Shown piece after piece: positions 56,078 through 64,000 of a DNA stretch of 64,000 bases; the stretch's first letter is position 1, and every line of letters begins with the position of its first letter. This stretch comes from Novosphingobium sp. UBA6272. GTDB lineage: Bacteria; Pseudomonadota; Alphaproteobacteria; Sphingomonadales; Sphingomonadaceae. The translations under genes and the position numbers were made by a program. The notes beneath the pieces were generated by a model. It made no database searches and was not told the origin of the DNA. It saw only the letters and a list, made by a program, of their open reading frames with translations. The stretch lies in assembly GCF_002440635.1 (NCBI RefSeq), contig NZ_DJUW01000001.1:1-64000 (forward strand), written 5' to 3'.

Positions 56078-58030
56078 ATGGATTCGGTGAAAGATTCAGG
56101 CCTTGCGCCGGATAACCGGCCCAGCGTTTTCCTGAGCTATGCCCGGGCCGACCAGAAGCGCGCGCTCAGTGTGATCGCCGCACTGGAACAATCCGGACTG
56201 CGGGTCTGGTGGGATGGCTTGCTGGAAGGCGGCGATACCTTTCTCCCGACCACCGAGGCCGCGCTGGAATCCGCCGATGCCGTGATGGTGCTTTGGTCCA
56301 AGACTTCGGTCGATTCGCATTGGGTGCGGGACGAAGCGACCCGCGGGCGAGAGCGCGGCTGCCTGGTGCCAATTTCGCTTGATGGCACGCACGCCCCGCT
56401 GGGATTCCGGCAATTCCAGCTAATTGATCTGACCAAGTGGCGCGGCAAGGCCGACGCGGCCGAATTTCAGGCGGCAGTTCGTGCGGTTCATGGTTTTGCC
56501 GGCCAGCCGCACAGGGCGCCCTCGAAGCCTGCCGGCAAAGCGCCCACCCGGCGCAGTGTCTTGATTGGTGCGGGATCGGCGGCAGTCGCATTGGGCGGAG
56601 GCTATGCGCTTTGGCGAGCCTTGATGCCAGGCGCAGCCAAGGCGAGCGAGAACACGATCGCGGTGATCCCGTTCAGCAATCTGGGCGATGAGAGCCAGGC
56701 CTATTTTTCGGCGGGATTGTCAGAAGAATTGCGCGCAACCCTCTCGCGCAACCAGATGCTGCGGATCGCCGCGCCAACCTCTTCGGCCGAGTTTCGCGGT
56801 AACGATCAGGATGTCCTGACCATCGCCAAGCGGTTGGGTGTCGCACATGTCCTGCGCGGTAGCGTGCGGTCGGGCAGTGAACTGATCAGGGTTTCGGTCG
56901 AACTGCTGAACGGCCGCGACGCCAGGGTGGACTGGAGCGAGACGATCGATCGCAAGCCCAGCGACGTGCTGGCGATGCAGACTGAGATCGCGGCGATCGT
57001 CAGCCGTGCGCTGGCCAATGAAATCAATGCGCAGGCAGTAGCCGAAGGACGCTCTGGCGATTTGGCGCAAATTGGCGGAACCAAGAACGCGGGAGCATTC
57101 GATGCTTATCTGCGCGGCAAGGCCTTGGCCGAATCCAGTGCGAGCGAAGAGACCGACCGGGCTGCCCTGGCGCAGTTCGATGCCGCAATAAAGCTTGATG
57201 GAAACTATGCCTCGGCTCTTGCGGCGCGCTCCAAGGTGCTGGCGGTGATTGCCAACGAAACCAGCCGGATCGATGAAGCGCGGCTTTTCTACGATCGTGC
57301 CATTGCTTCGGCGGAAGCTGCGGTGAACGCTGCGCCCAAGCTGGCGGAAGCCTATTCTGCGCTGGGCTATGCGATCTACAACGGGCGACTTGACCCCAAG
57401 GCCGCGCGCCAATCTTATGAGCGTTCCCGCGAACTGGGTGAGGGCGATGCCGATGTTCTGCGCACCTTCGCGCTCTATTGCGCCTATACCGAACGGGCGC
57501 TTGATGCGGATGCGGCGATTGCCAGTTCGATCGCGCTCGATCCGCTTAACCCTGGCGCGTTCCGGGCGGCGGGACATATTGCATTTGCGCGGCGAGACTA
57601 TGATTTGACCGAAGCGAGAATGCGTCAGGCGCTGGAGCTGAACCCAAAGCTCAGCGCAGCCAATGCCACGCTCGGTTCTGCCATGTTCTTGACGGGCAGG
57701 AACCAGGAAGCGCTGAAAGCCTATGCGGCCGAACCAACCGCGTTCATTCGCTTGTCTGGAGAGGCGATTGTCCAGGCCCGGCTGGGCAACAAACCCGCAG
57801 CCGAAGCAGCCTTCAACGAATTGCTGTCGGACTATGGCGCAGCTTCGAAATACCAACAGGCACAAGTGCTGGCGCAATGGGGGCAAGGGCCACAAGCTCT
57901 CGAACGGCTGCGCGAGGCAGCAGCAGTCCGGGATTCGGGCTTGCTTTTGGCGCGGGCCGATCCCCTGCTCGATCCGATCCGGACCCTGCCTGAATTTAGC
58001 CAATTGCTTTCAAAGATGGGCCTGTCATAG
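56078..58030 (+). CDS. TIR-domain, TolB-like and TPR membrane protein
   Basis: A 650-residue multidomain protein. Residues about 16-140 form a TIR domain (PSVFLSYARADQKRALSVIA, WWDGLLEGGDTFLPTTEAAL, LWSKTSVDSHWVRDEAT, with the acidic residue of the WxxxE element). A membrane segment preceded by RR (RRSVLIGAGSAAVALGGGYA) follows at about 170-190. Then comes a TolB N-terminal-like part (TIAVIPFSNLGDESQAYFS to GVAHVLRGSVRSGSE), and TPR-like helices (AFDAYLRGKA, YASALAARSK, PKLAEAYSALGYA, NPGAFRAAGHIAFA). TIR domains may be NADases or protein-binding modules; role here unknown, possibly envelope signalling. Confidence 0.85.
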   Translation: MDSVKDSGLAPDNRPSVFLSYARADQKRALSVIAALEQSGLRVWWDGLLEGGDTFLPTTEAALESADAVMVLWSKTSVDSHWVRDEATRGRERGCLVPISLDGTHAPLGFRQFQLIDLTKWRGKADAAEFQAAVRAVHGFAGQPHRAPSKPAGKAPTRRSVLIGAGSAAVALGGGYALWRALMPGAAKASENTIAVIPFSNLGDESQAYFSAGLSEELRATLSRNQMLRIAAPTSSAEFRGNDQDVLTIAKRLGVAHVLRGSVRSGSELIRVSVELLNGRDARVDWSETIDRKPSDVLAMQTEIAAIVSRALANEINAQAVAEGRSGDLAQIGGTKNAGAFDAYLRGKALAESSASEETDRAALAQFDAAIKLDGNYASALAARSKVLAVIANETSRIDEARLFYDRAIASAEAAVNAAPKLAEAYSALGYAIYNGRLDPKAARQSYERSRELGEGDADVLRTFALYCAYTERALDADAAIASSIALDPLNPGAFRAAGHIAFARRDYDLTEARMRQALELNPKLSAANATLGSAMFLTGRNQEALKAYAAEPTAFIRLSGEAIVQARLGNKPAAEAAFNELLSDYGAASKYQQAQVLAQWGQGPQALERLREAAAVRDSGLLLARADPLLDPIRTLPEFSQLLSKMGLS

Positions 58031-58061
58031 TCCCGGATCTCTACGCAACAGGAGGACATTC

Positions 58062-58268
58062 ATGCGCAAACTAACCACCGGACTGCTGGTCGCCGCGTCG
58101 GCCCTTGCCCTTGCCGGGTGCGGAAAGACGGAGGAAGCCCCCGCAGCCTCCACCGAAGCCACTGCCGAAGCCACCGAAGCGGCCAGCGCAGCTGCGAGCG
58201 AAGGGGCCGATGCCGAAGCCGCTTCGACTGAAGCCGGCGACCCCAACAACAACCCGATCAGACCGTAA
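58062..58268 (+). CDS. small Ala/Glu-rich lipoprotein
   Basis: A 68-residue lipoprotein: a signal peptide with lipobox (MRKLTTGLLVAASALALAGC) followed by a short mature chain of Thr, Ala and Glu repeats and an Asn-rich tail. A good Shine-Dalgarno (GGAGG) precedes the ATG. It lies 31 bases after the TIR/TPR gene in the same direction and is probably cotranscribed. Function unknown; such short acidic lipoproteins are common in sphingomonads. Confidence 0.75.
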   Translation: MRKLTTGLLVAASALALAGCGKTEEAPAASTEATAEATEAASAAASEGADAEAASTEAGDPNNNPIRP

Positions 58269-58334
58269 GTCTTTGCCGGCCCGGGCTGCGCTGCGGTTCG
58301 GGCCGGATTGCCCGAAATTCCGGAACAGCGGCTC

Positions 58335-59372
58335 CTAGGGAAGCGGGCCGACGACGCGTTCTATCCAGGCGATAAAAGCAGCCGCGCGGGTGAATACTCC
58401 GGCGCTACGCTGGGTCCCGCAGGTGGCTTTTCCGACATTGTGGCTGACCACGCCGATCAGCAGGGGAGGCGTTTCTTTCCGAAACCAGACCAGCGGCCCT
58501 CCGCTATCGCCATGGCATTGGGTCGATTGACGACCGGGAATTCCGATCTTAGCGATTTGCAGGCCGCACAGGGCGATACTCGGCCATTTGCACGCGGTGT
58601 CGGGTGCGATCACCGCTTTGCCGAATAGCAGCGGGCCGGAAACAGCGTTCCGCTCGGTATTGCCCCAGCCATAGAAGTGCACGATATCGTTGCCAAAAGT
58701 CCGCCTGCCGGCAGGCTCGCGGTCCACCGCGATGGCGCGGGCCTTTACGCCGCGTTGCAAATCGGTTTCGGGATCGACCGCAAAGTGAACCAGCGCAATG
58801 TCGCTTGAAAAGCTTGCGGCGCTGTATTCGGTCGGACGGTGAATTCCGACGATCCGGTAACTGGTACCGCTGCGCTCTTTGCCGATGTCGTGCACCCCCA
58901 GCCAGACGCGGTAATTCAGCTTGCGAATGTCGGCGGTGTTTCCGCGGAGGTCGAGCTTGTCTTCCAGACAATGCGCTGCGGTCATCACCCAGCCTGCCTT
59001 GATTATCGCGCCGCTGCATTGGTGTCGCTCGGCCCAGCCAAGACGGCGCTGGGTCAGCCGGGTGAGCTTCTCGGGCCGGCGGATCTGTGCCATCCACGGT
59101 GCGGTGTTGTCCGGCACAATAAAACCACCGCCGATGACATATTCCTGGCCGCTCCCGCTACCGGGTGGGGGCAGGACGACCGGCTTGGGCACATAGTCGT
59201 CCGGTGAAGGTACCCTGCTGGCGAGCGGGATCGGCGCACTGTCCAAGGTGGCAGGATCGGCGCAGGGGGAGAACCGGTTGCAGCCGGGCAGCAATGATGT
59301 GTCGTCCTGCGCGCCGACGGAGCCCGCGGCAAACAGCGCCAGCAGTGCCGCGCCAAGGACCCGCCGGGTCAT
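58335..59372 (-). CDS. secreted S1-family serine protease (1 of 3 in tandem)
   Basis: A 345-residue trypsin-fold protease with a signal peptide (MTRRVLGAALLALFAAGSVGA). An N-terminal stretch with C-x5-C-x-D-P (CNRFSPCADPATLDS) precedes the protease domain (APWMAQIRRPEKLTRL). The triad is visible: His in VMTAAHCLED, Asp in SSDIALVHFA and Ser in CHGDSGGPLVW. The residue six before the Ser is Thr, not Asp, so cleavage after Arg/Lys is not expected. It lies last in a run of three similar genes, its start overlapping the stop of the upstream gene. Confidence 0.93.
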   Translation of the reverse strand: MTRRVLGAALLALFAAGSVGAQDDTSLLPGCNRFSPCADPATLDSAPIPLASRVPSPDDYVPKPVVLPPPGSGSGQEYVIGGGFIVPDNTAPWMAQIRRPEKLTRLTQRRLGWAERHQCSGAIIKAGWVMTAAHCLEDKLDLRGNTADIRKLNYRVWLGVHDIGKERSGTSYRIVGIHRPTEYSAASFSSDIALVHFAVDPETDLQRGVKARAIAVDREPAGRRTFGNDIVHFYGWGNTERNAVSGPLLFGKAVIAPDTACKWPSIALCGLQIAKIGIPGRQSTQCHGDSGGPLVWFRKETPPLLIGVVSHNVGKATCGTQRSAGVFTRAAAFIAWIERVVGPLP

Positions 59373-60598
59373 GGGCGGCTGGCCGTGCGGCGCAGCGGCC
59401 CGGTGTACTGCTCGATCCAGGCGCGGAAACTGGCGACGCGGGTGTAGACACCGGGCCTTTGCTGGGTGCCGCATGCCACCTTTTCAATATTGTGGCTGAC
59501 TACCCCGACCAGCATCGGCGTGCGCTGGTCATACCAGATCAGGGGTCCACCGCTGTCGCCTTTACACTGGGTCGATCCCTGCCTGCCAAGCCCCCTGGCA
59601 CAAAGTGCGATGCTGCTGCGGGGGCAATTGGCATCGGGTTCGATCTGGACCTTGCCGAACAGCAAGGGAGCAGACGGCACGTTGAGCTCGGTCCGGCCCC
59701 AGCCATAGAAGTAGGCCATGGATCCGGTGCGCGGGGCCAATGGCCCGGGATCGACCATCACCGGCTGGATCCAGGTCTTGCGGGTGCGGTCGGTCTGGGC
59801 GTCGGCAGCAAATCGGATCAGGGCGATATCGTTGGAGTAACGGACCGGATCGTACTGCGGGTGCGGGATGGTTTCGACAATCCGGTAGGTGATGCCGGCG
59901 TCAATCTGGCTGATGTCGAAGACCCCCAGGCGAATCCTGTGTCCGCTGGTACGAATCTCGCGCCCCTGATCGAAAAGGCAATGTGCGGCGGTCAGGATCC
60001 AGCCTGGCGCGATCAAGGCCCCGCCGCACTGCTGGCGATCCTGCCAATCGAGCCCACGCTGCGTGACCCAGGCCATCTTCTCCGGACGCTGGATCTGGGC
60101 CATCCATGGCGCGCTGCCCGGTTTGGCGCGAAAACCGAATCCGGCCCGGGTGGTAACCGCACGCACGCGTCCATCCGCCCGGGATTCTCCGGGTAGCGGG
60201 GCGGCGGCGGTTTGGACAACCGGTGGATCGTCCTCCGGCGGTGCCAGATTGTCAGCCAGTTCCATCGGTTTGGTATCGATCTCATCCGGTTCAGGGCAGC
60301 GCCCGGTTTCCGTGCACACCCGGGGCAGAATGCGGATTAGCCGCTCGCCGGGCGGCAGATCAAAGACCGGGTCATTGTCAGGAGCGACCGGTGCCCACGG
60401 AACCTGTTCGATCCGTTGCTCGGCAGCTTGTTGCGAAGCCTGGCGCTCGGCTTCGTCCTGTTCATCCGCAGTCCCGCCTGACGACAAGGCGTCAGCGGTT
60501 TGGCCGCTTGCTGGCTGGGCCGAACCGGCAGCGCTGCACAACGCAAGGATCATCGCGATTGAAACTGACCTCGCCGTGAGCATTGTTCCTCCCATCAC
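59369..60598 (-). CDS. secreted S1-family serine protease (2 of 3 in tandem)
   Basis: A 409-residue S1 protease with a signal peptide (MLTARSVSIAMILALCSAAGSA). A longer Gln/Ala/Asp-rich pro-region is followed by the C-x5-C motif (CTETGRCPEPDEIDT) and the protease domain (APWMAQIQRPEKMAWVTQRG). Triad: WILTAAHCLFD, YSNDIALIRFA, CKGDSGGPLIWY. The specificity position before the Ser is Thr. A start five codons later at the second ATG (MLTARSV) is likely. It overlaps the first protease gene by four bases and is transcribed from the third, so the three probably form one operon. Confidence 0.92.
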   Translation of the reverse strand: MMGGTMLTARSVSIAMILALCSAAGSAQPASGQTADALSSGGTADEQDEAERQASQQAAEQRIEQVPWAPVAPDNDPVFDLPPGERLIRILPRVCTETGRCPEPDEIDTKPMELADNLAPPEDDPPVVQTAAAPLPGESRADGRVRAVTTRAGFGFRAKPGSAPWMAQIQRPEKMAWVTQRGLDWQDRQQCGGALIAPGWILTAAHCLFDQGREIRTSGHRIRLGVFDISQIDAGITYRIVETIPHPQYDPVRYSNDIALIRFAADAQTDRTRKTWIQPVMVDPGPLAPRTGSMAYFYGWGRTELNVPSAPLLFGKVQIEPDANCPRSSIALCARGLGRQGSTQCKGDSGGPLIWYDQRTPMLVGVVSHNIEKVACGTQQRPGVYTRVASFRAWIEQYTGPLRRTASRP

Positions 60599-60601
60599 CC
60601 C

Positions 60602-61747
60602 CTAGTTCGCGCGCTGCGCCGACGGCCACCGCAGCGGGCCGGTGTAGCTTTGAATCCAGTCGCGATAGGCACCGATCCGAGTGAATACGCCTTCGCGGTC
60701 ATTGGCGCCGCATTTCTGGAACCCGCGGTTATGACTGACCACGCCGACCAGCACGTCCAGGCCGTTCTCTTTCACAACAAGGGGTCCGCCGCTGTCCCCG
60801 TGGCACTGGGTCGACCCGCTTCGGCCTTCCCCGCGGCCGCAGAGCGCGATCTTGTTGTTCGGACACAAGCTGTCTGGCGTCAGCCGGACACTGCCGTACT
60901 GCAGATGCGGCGATGGCTGCTGCTTTTCGGTGGTTCCCCAGCCAAAGAACAAGGCTTGCTTGCCAGCCATCGGGCGGGCACCGGGCGGGTCGCGGTCAAG
61001 CGCGATCACGCGCACCGGCCCACGCGAACCCCGCGCGGTTTCCGCATCGGGTGCGAACTGGATCAGCGCGATATCGTTATAGTAGCGTTCGGGCCTGCCA
61101 TAGTTGGGATGCGGGATGATCCGTACGATGGCATAACTTGCCCCATACAGGGTTGGCTTGGTCGAGGGCGTAACGATGCTGGTGATGCCCAGGCGGACCC
61201 TGTATCCGGCGGACTTGATATCCTTCCCGTAGTCTTTGAGACAATGCGCGGCTGTCACGATCCACCCCGGCGCAATATAAGCGCCGCCGCAAAATTGCCG
61301 ATCCCGCCAATTCAATTGACGGCTAGTTGCGGCGCGCACGAATTCCGGGCGCTGGATCTGCGCCATCCATGGTGCAACGCCGGTCGGGACAAGGATCATC
61401 CGCGCGCCGCGCATCTTGGCGGGGTGGCGGACTTTTTTGATCTGGATAAGCTTGCCGCCTTGAAACAGTACAAGGGTCCTGGTTGTCCTGGCCCTCAGCG
61501 GGTCTTTGCCGGGCTTGTAGCTGATCCGGGGCGGCTCGGGTTCGACAACTCCCTCAGCAAATGGCGGGTACTCCGAATCGAGCTTCATCGGGTCGGGGCA
61601 GAAGGTCATATTGTCGCAAGGGCTGAATGGCCGTTCCTGTTCGGCTGCATCGGTCGCTGGCGGATCCACCGCAGTCACTTTCCCGGACAGCGCGCCGCCG
61701 GTCAGGAGCAATGGCAATGCAAGCAAAGAGGTCCTGAATGTCATCAT
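60602..61747 (-). CDS. secreted S1-family serine protease (3 of 3 in tandem)
   Basis: A 381-residue S1 protease with a signal peptide (MMTFRTSLLALPLLLTGGALSG). It has the C-x5-C motif (CDNMTFCPDPMKLDS), a linker, APWMAQIQRPEFVRAATSRQ, and the triad WIVTAAHCLKD, YNDIALIQFAPD, CHGDSGGPLVVK. The residue six before the Ser is Thr. The gene is first in the operon, three bases from the second gene, with a good GGAG Shine-Dalgarno and a hairpin 24 bases upstream. It is probably periplasmic or secreted. Confidence 0.92.
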   Translation of the reverse strand: MMTFRTSLLALPLLLTGGALSGKVTAVDPPATDAAEQERPFSPCDNMTFCPDPMKLDSEYPPFAEGVVEPEPPRISYKPGKDPLRARTTRTLVLFQGGKLIQIKKVRHPAKMRGARMILVPTGVAPWMAQIQRPEFVRAATSRQLNWRDRQFCGGAYIAPGWIVTAAHCLKDYGKDIKSAGYRVRLGITSIVTPSTKPTLYGASYAIVRIIPHPNYGRPERYYNDIALIQFAPDAETARGSRGPVRVIALDRDPPGARPMAGKQALFFGWGTTEKQQPSPHLQYGSVRLTPDSLCPNNKIALCGRGEGRSGSTQCHGDSGGPLVVKENGLDVLVGVVSHNRGFQKCGANDREGVFTRIGAYRDWIQSYTGPLRWPSAQRAN

Positions 61748-61770
61748 GACATTTCTCCTGCGCAGACCCA

Positions 61771-61803
61771 GCCAGAACGGTGTCAGGCTTTTGCGGTTCT
61801 GGC
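61771..61803 (-). promoter_or_regulatory. hairpin in the leader of the protease operon
   Basis: On the minus strand GCCAGAAC and GTTCTGGC pair over eight bases around a 17-base loop, 24 bases before the first protease start codon. It is in the probable 5' leader and could affect translation or decay. The 240-base gap to the divergent dehydrogenase genes also holds an AT-rich stretch, AAATAATATG, at about 61916, suited to a promoter. Confidence 0.4.
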
Positions 61804-61987
61804 AACGGAGTTAAGGGTTTGCCCGGAGCTGGTGCGGTCTGCCAGAAAGAGTTGCAGCCATCCGGAATGCGCCGCAATGTAGGTCGAGCCAGTTGGTTGA
61901 CGATGAAACCAGTTTGAAATAATATGTCGCGAACCTAAAATTTGCTTCCAATGGTCCGGATGCGGGCGGGAAGCGGGAGAGCGCTTG

Positions 61988-63289
61988 ATGGCAAAGGGGC
62001 TGAGCACATCGGGAACCGCGGGCGGCAACCTGTCGCCGCTTTCGCTGCACGTGCCTGAACCGCCGTTCCGCCCCGGCGATCCGGTCGACTATTCGTTCCT
62101 CGATATTCCCGCCGCCGGCGCCTTTCCGCGCCCCGACGAGGCTTGTCCAACCGAAGAGACCCACACGCTCTGCCACGGCCTGATCCGGGTGCTGGACGAG
62201 GATCACCGCGCGGTCGGGGCCTGGGACCCCAAGCTTGATCCCGAAACGCTGCGGCGGATGCTGCGCGTGATGGCACTGACCCGCGCCTTTGATGACCGGA
62301 TGTATCGCGGTCAGCGCCAGGGCAAGACCAGCTTCTACATGAAATGCACCGGGGAAGAGGCGACCAGCGTCGCTTCGGCCTTTGCTCTGTCGGACGATGA
62401 CATGGTGTTCCCCAGCTACCGCCAGCAGGGGATCCTGGTCGCGCGCGGATATCCGATCGTCGAGATGGTCAACCAGATCTATTCGAACCGGGCCGACAAG
62501 CTGAAGGGTCGCCAGCTGCCGATCATGTATTCGAGCAGGGAGCACAACTTCTTCACGATCAGCGGCAACCTGGCGACGCAGATGCCGCAGGCGGCCGGCT
62601 GGGCGATGGCCAGCGCGATAAAGGGCGATACCCGGATCGCCAGCACCTGGATCGGTGAGGGATCAAGCGCCGAGGGCGATGCCCACGCCGCCTTCATCTT
62701 CGCCACCGTGTTCAACGCCCCGGTGGTGTTCAACGTGGTCAACAACCAGTGGGCGATCTCCAGCTTCTCAGGGTTCGCTGGGGGCGAGCGTGCGACCTTT
62801 GCGGCGCGGGCGATCGGTTATGGCATTGCCGGCCTCAGGGTGGACGGTAACGATGCCCTGGCGGTTTACGCCGCCGCGCGCTGGGCCGCCAACCGCGCGC
62901 GGGCAGGGCAGGGGCCGACCCTGATCGAACACTTCACCTACCGCGCCGAAGGGCATTCGACCTCTGACGATCCGGGCGCTTACCGCTCTGCGCACGAGCG
63001 CGGAGAGTGGCCGCTGGGCGATCCGATCATGCGGCTCAAGCGTCACCTGATCGCGCTGGGCGAATGGTCGGTCGAACAGCACGAGGCGATGGATCTGGAC
63101 CTGGCCGAGCAGGTCAAGGCGGCGACCAAGGAAGCCGAAAAGAACGGCGTGCTTGGCCACGGGCTGCACCATCCGTTCCACACCATGTTTGAAGACGTGT
63201 TCGAGGAATTGCCCTGGCATCTGGAAGAACAGGCCGAACAGGCAATCCGCGAGCGCCGGATCAAGTGGCCGGAATGGAAAGAGACATGA
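61988..63289 (+). CDS. bkdA1: branched-chain 2-oxoacid dehydrogenase E1 alpha subunit
   Basis: A 433-residue thiamine-diphosphate-dependent E1 alpha. Signatures are MYRGQRQGKTSFYMKCTGEE, ATQMPQAAGWAMASAIKG, the TPP/Mg motif GEGSSAEGDAHAAFIFATVF with the Asn pair NVVNNQWAISS, and YRAEGHSTSDDPGAY with the phosphorylation-loop serines of the branched-chain type. It decarboxylates 2-oxo acids from valine, leucine and isoleucine together with E1 beta. The N-terminal extension (about 1-60) is of the Pseudomonas BkdA1 kind. Start at ATG 61988; a TTG precedes it. The E1 beta gene overlaps its stop. Confidence 0.95.
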   Translation: MAKGLSTSGTAGGNLSPLSLHVPEPPFRPGDPVDYSFLDIPAAGAFPRPDEACPTEETHTLCHGLIRVLDEDHRAVGAWDPKLDPETLRRMLRVMALTRAFDDRMYRGQRQGKTSFYMKCTGEEATSVASAFALSDDDMVFPSYRQQGILVARGYPIVEMVNQIYSNRADKLKGRQLPIMYSSREHNFFTISGNLATQMPQAAGWAMASAIKGDTRIASTWIGEGSSAEGDAHAAFIFATVFNAPVVFNVVNNQWAISSFSGFAGGERATFAARAIGYGIAGLRVDGNDALAVYAAARWAANRARAGQGPTLIEHFTYRAEGHSTSDDPGAYRSAHERGEWPLGDPIMRLKRHLIALGEWSVEQHEAMDLDLAEQVKAATKEAEKNGVLGHGLHHPFHTMFEDVFEELPWHLEEQAEQAIRERRIKWPEWKET

Positions 63290-64000
63290 GCGAGCTTGAG
63301 GAAGCCCCCGTGACCCTGCACGACGCCCCCAGCCGCCAGCTCAACATGATCGAGGCGATCAACGATGCGCTGAACGTCATGATGGAACGCGATCCCAACG
63401 TGGTGATCTTCGGTGAGGACGTCGGCTATTTCGGCGGGGTGTTCCGCGCCACCGCGGGCCTGCAGAAGAAGTTCGGCAAGAACCGCGTGTTCGATACCCC
63501 GATCAATGAATGCGGGATCATCGGCGCGGCGGTGGGGATGGGCGCCTATGGCCTGCGTCCGGTGCCGGAAATCCAGTTTGCCGACTATATCTATCCGGGG
63601 CTCGACCAGCTGGTCAGCGAAGCGGCGCGGCTGCGCTATCGCTCTGCCGGGGAATTCATCGCGCCGATCACCGTACGTTCGCCGTTCGGCGGGGGGATCT
63701 TCGGCGGGCAGACTCACAGTCAGAGCCCCGAGGCGCTGTTCACTCATGTCGCCGGGCTCAAGACTGTGATTCCCTGCACCCCGCACGATGCCAAGGGCCT
63801 GCTGATCGCGGCGATCGAGGACAACGATCCGGTGATCTTCTTCGAGCCCAAGCGGATCTACAACGGTCCGTTCAGCGGCTACTACGACAAGCCGGTTGAG
63901 CCCTGGGCCCGCCACCCCGATTCCGAGGTTCCCGAAGGCTATTACCGGATCCCGCTGGGCAAGGCGCGCGTCGTGCGCGAGGGCGAGGCGATGACCGTGC
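63286..64000 (+). CDS. bkdA2: branched-chain 2-oxoacid dehydrogenase E1 beta subunit, cut by window end
   Basis: The first 238 residues of E1 beta, open at the right edge. The start ATG overlaps the E1 alpha stop (ATGA), so translation is coupled. Visible are LNMIEAINDALNVMMERDPN, VIFGEDVGYFGGVFRATAGL, RVFDTPINECGIIGAAVGMG, VPEIQFADYIYPGLDQLVSE, PITVRSPFGGGIFGGQTHSQ and FFEPKRIYNG, all typical of the beta subunit of the branched-chain complex. With E1 alpha it forms a heterotetramer. The E2 gene would be expected next, outside the window. Confidence 0.94.
   Translation, partial: MSELEEAPVTLHDAPSRQLNMIEAINDALNVMMERDPNVVIFGEDVGYFGGVFRATAGLQKKFGKNRVFDTPINECGIIGAAVGMGAYGLRPVPEIQFADYIYPGLDQLVSEAARLRYRSAGEFIAPITVRSPFGGGIFGGQTHSQSPEALFTHVAGLKTVIPCTPHDAKGLLIAAIEDNDPVIFFEPKRIYNGPFSGYYDKPVEPWARHPDSEVPEGYYRIPLGKARVVREGEAMTV

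Overview
The window looks like chromosome of an alphaproteobacterium of the order Sphingomonadales. It is GC-rich (roughly 64 percent by eye), carries a SciP/DUF1153 cell-cycle regulator, an NDUFS4-type complex I subunit, a GTA-type holin and many secreted or Tat-exported proteins with sphingomonad character, and contains the CTTCGACAGGCTCAG palindromic repeat that I associate with sphingomonads. Genus cannot be fixed from the sequence alone.

Layout. The left edge (1-2.3 kb) is the end of an integrated element: AT-richer unknown DNA, an AlpA-type excision regulator and a P4-type integrase that abut the 3' end of a tRNA-Pro gene, followed by a second tRNA. From 2.5 to 9.4 kb come a polysaccharide deacetylase and an unusual soluble histidine kinase, an Lrp/AsnC regulator, an AT-rich predicted nuclease (COG2958-like), and the aroQ-accB-accC operon. 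From 9.4 to 16.8 kb lie a lipoprotein, an orphan GTA-type holin, a crotonase-family enzyme, tRNA-Pro(GGG), yajC-secD-secF, a glycosyltransferase, and a divergent pair of an XRE regulator and a DUF6456-type protein. From 16.8 to 31 kb come a DUF885 peptidase, an ABC-F ATPase split by a palindromic repeat, a D-amino-acid transaminase, PepSY plus two-component genes, chorismate mutase, a polyprenyl diphosphate synthase, sciP, an aldo/keto reductase, hrpB and a complex I accessory subunit. From 31 to 45 kb come ffs (SRP RNA), dnaX-ybaB, two divergent secreted amidohydrolases, lon, a DNA-binding HU gene, an acyltransferase, secA and a TauE-type exporter. From 45 to 64 kb come tRNA-Asn, nadK, an EAL protein, mfd, sdhE, a host-attachment-type protein, recG, tRNA-Pro(CGG), thyA, a TIR/TPR membrane protein, three tandem secreted S1 proteases and the E1 alpha and beta genes of a branched-chain 2-oxoacid dehydrogenase (beta is cut by the window end).

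Most genes are housekeeping: protein export (YajC, SecDF, SecA, SRP RNA), replication and repair (DnaX, YbaB, Mfd, RecG), lipid, aromatic and isoprenoid synthesis (AccBC, AroQ, chorismate mutase, polyprenyl synthase) and thymidylate synthesis. The most interesting signals are (a) a 14-base near-palindrome plus a 10-base word shared by the promoter of the orphan GTA-type holin and the XRE/DUF6456 divergent promoter, suggesting a small regulon tied to gene transfer agent control; (b) three tandem secreted S1 proteases sharing an N-terminal two-cysteine motif and a non-trypsin specificity pocket; (c) a TIR-membrane-TolB-TPR protein; (d) an AT-rich predicted PD-(D/E)XK nuclease; and (e) palindromic repeats inserted in frame in the ABC-F gene and supplying the stop codon of hrpB.
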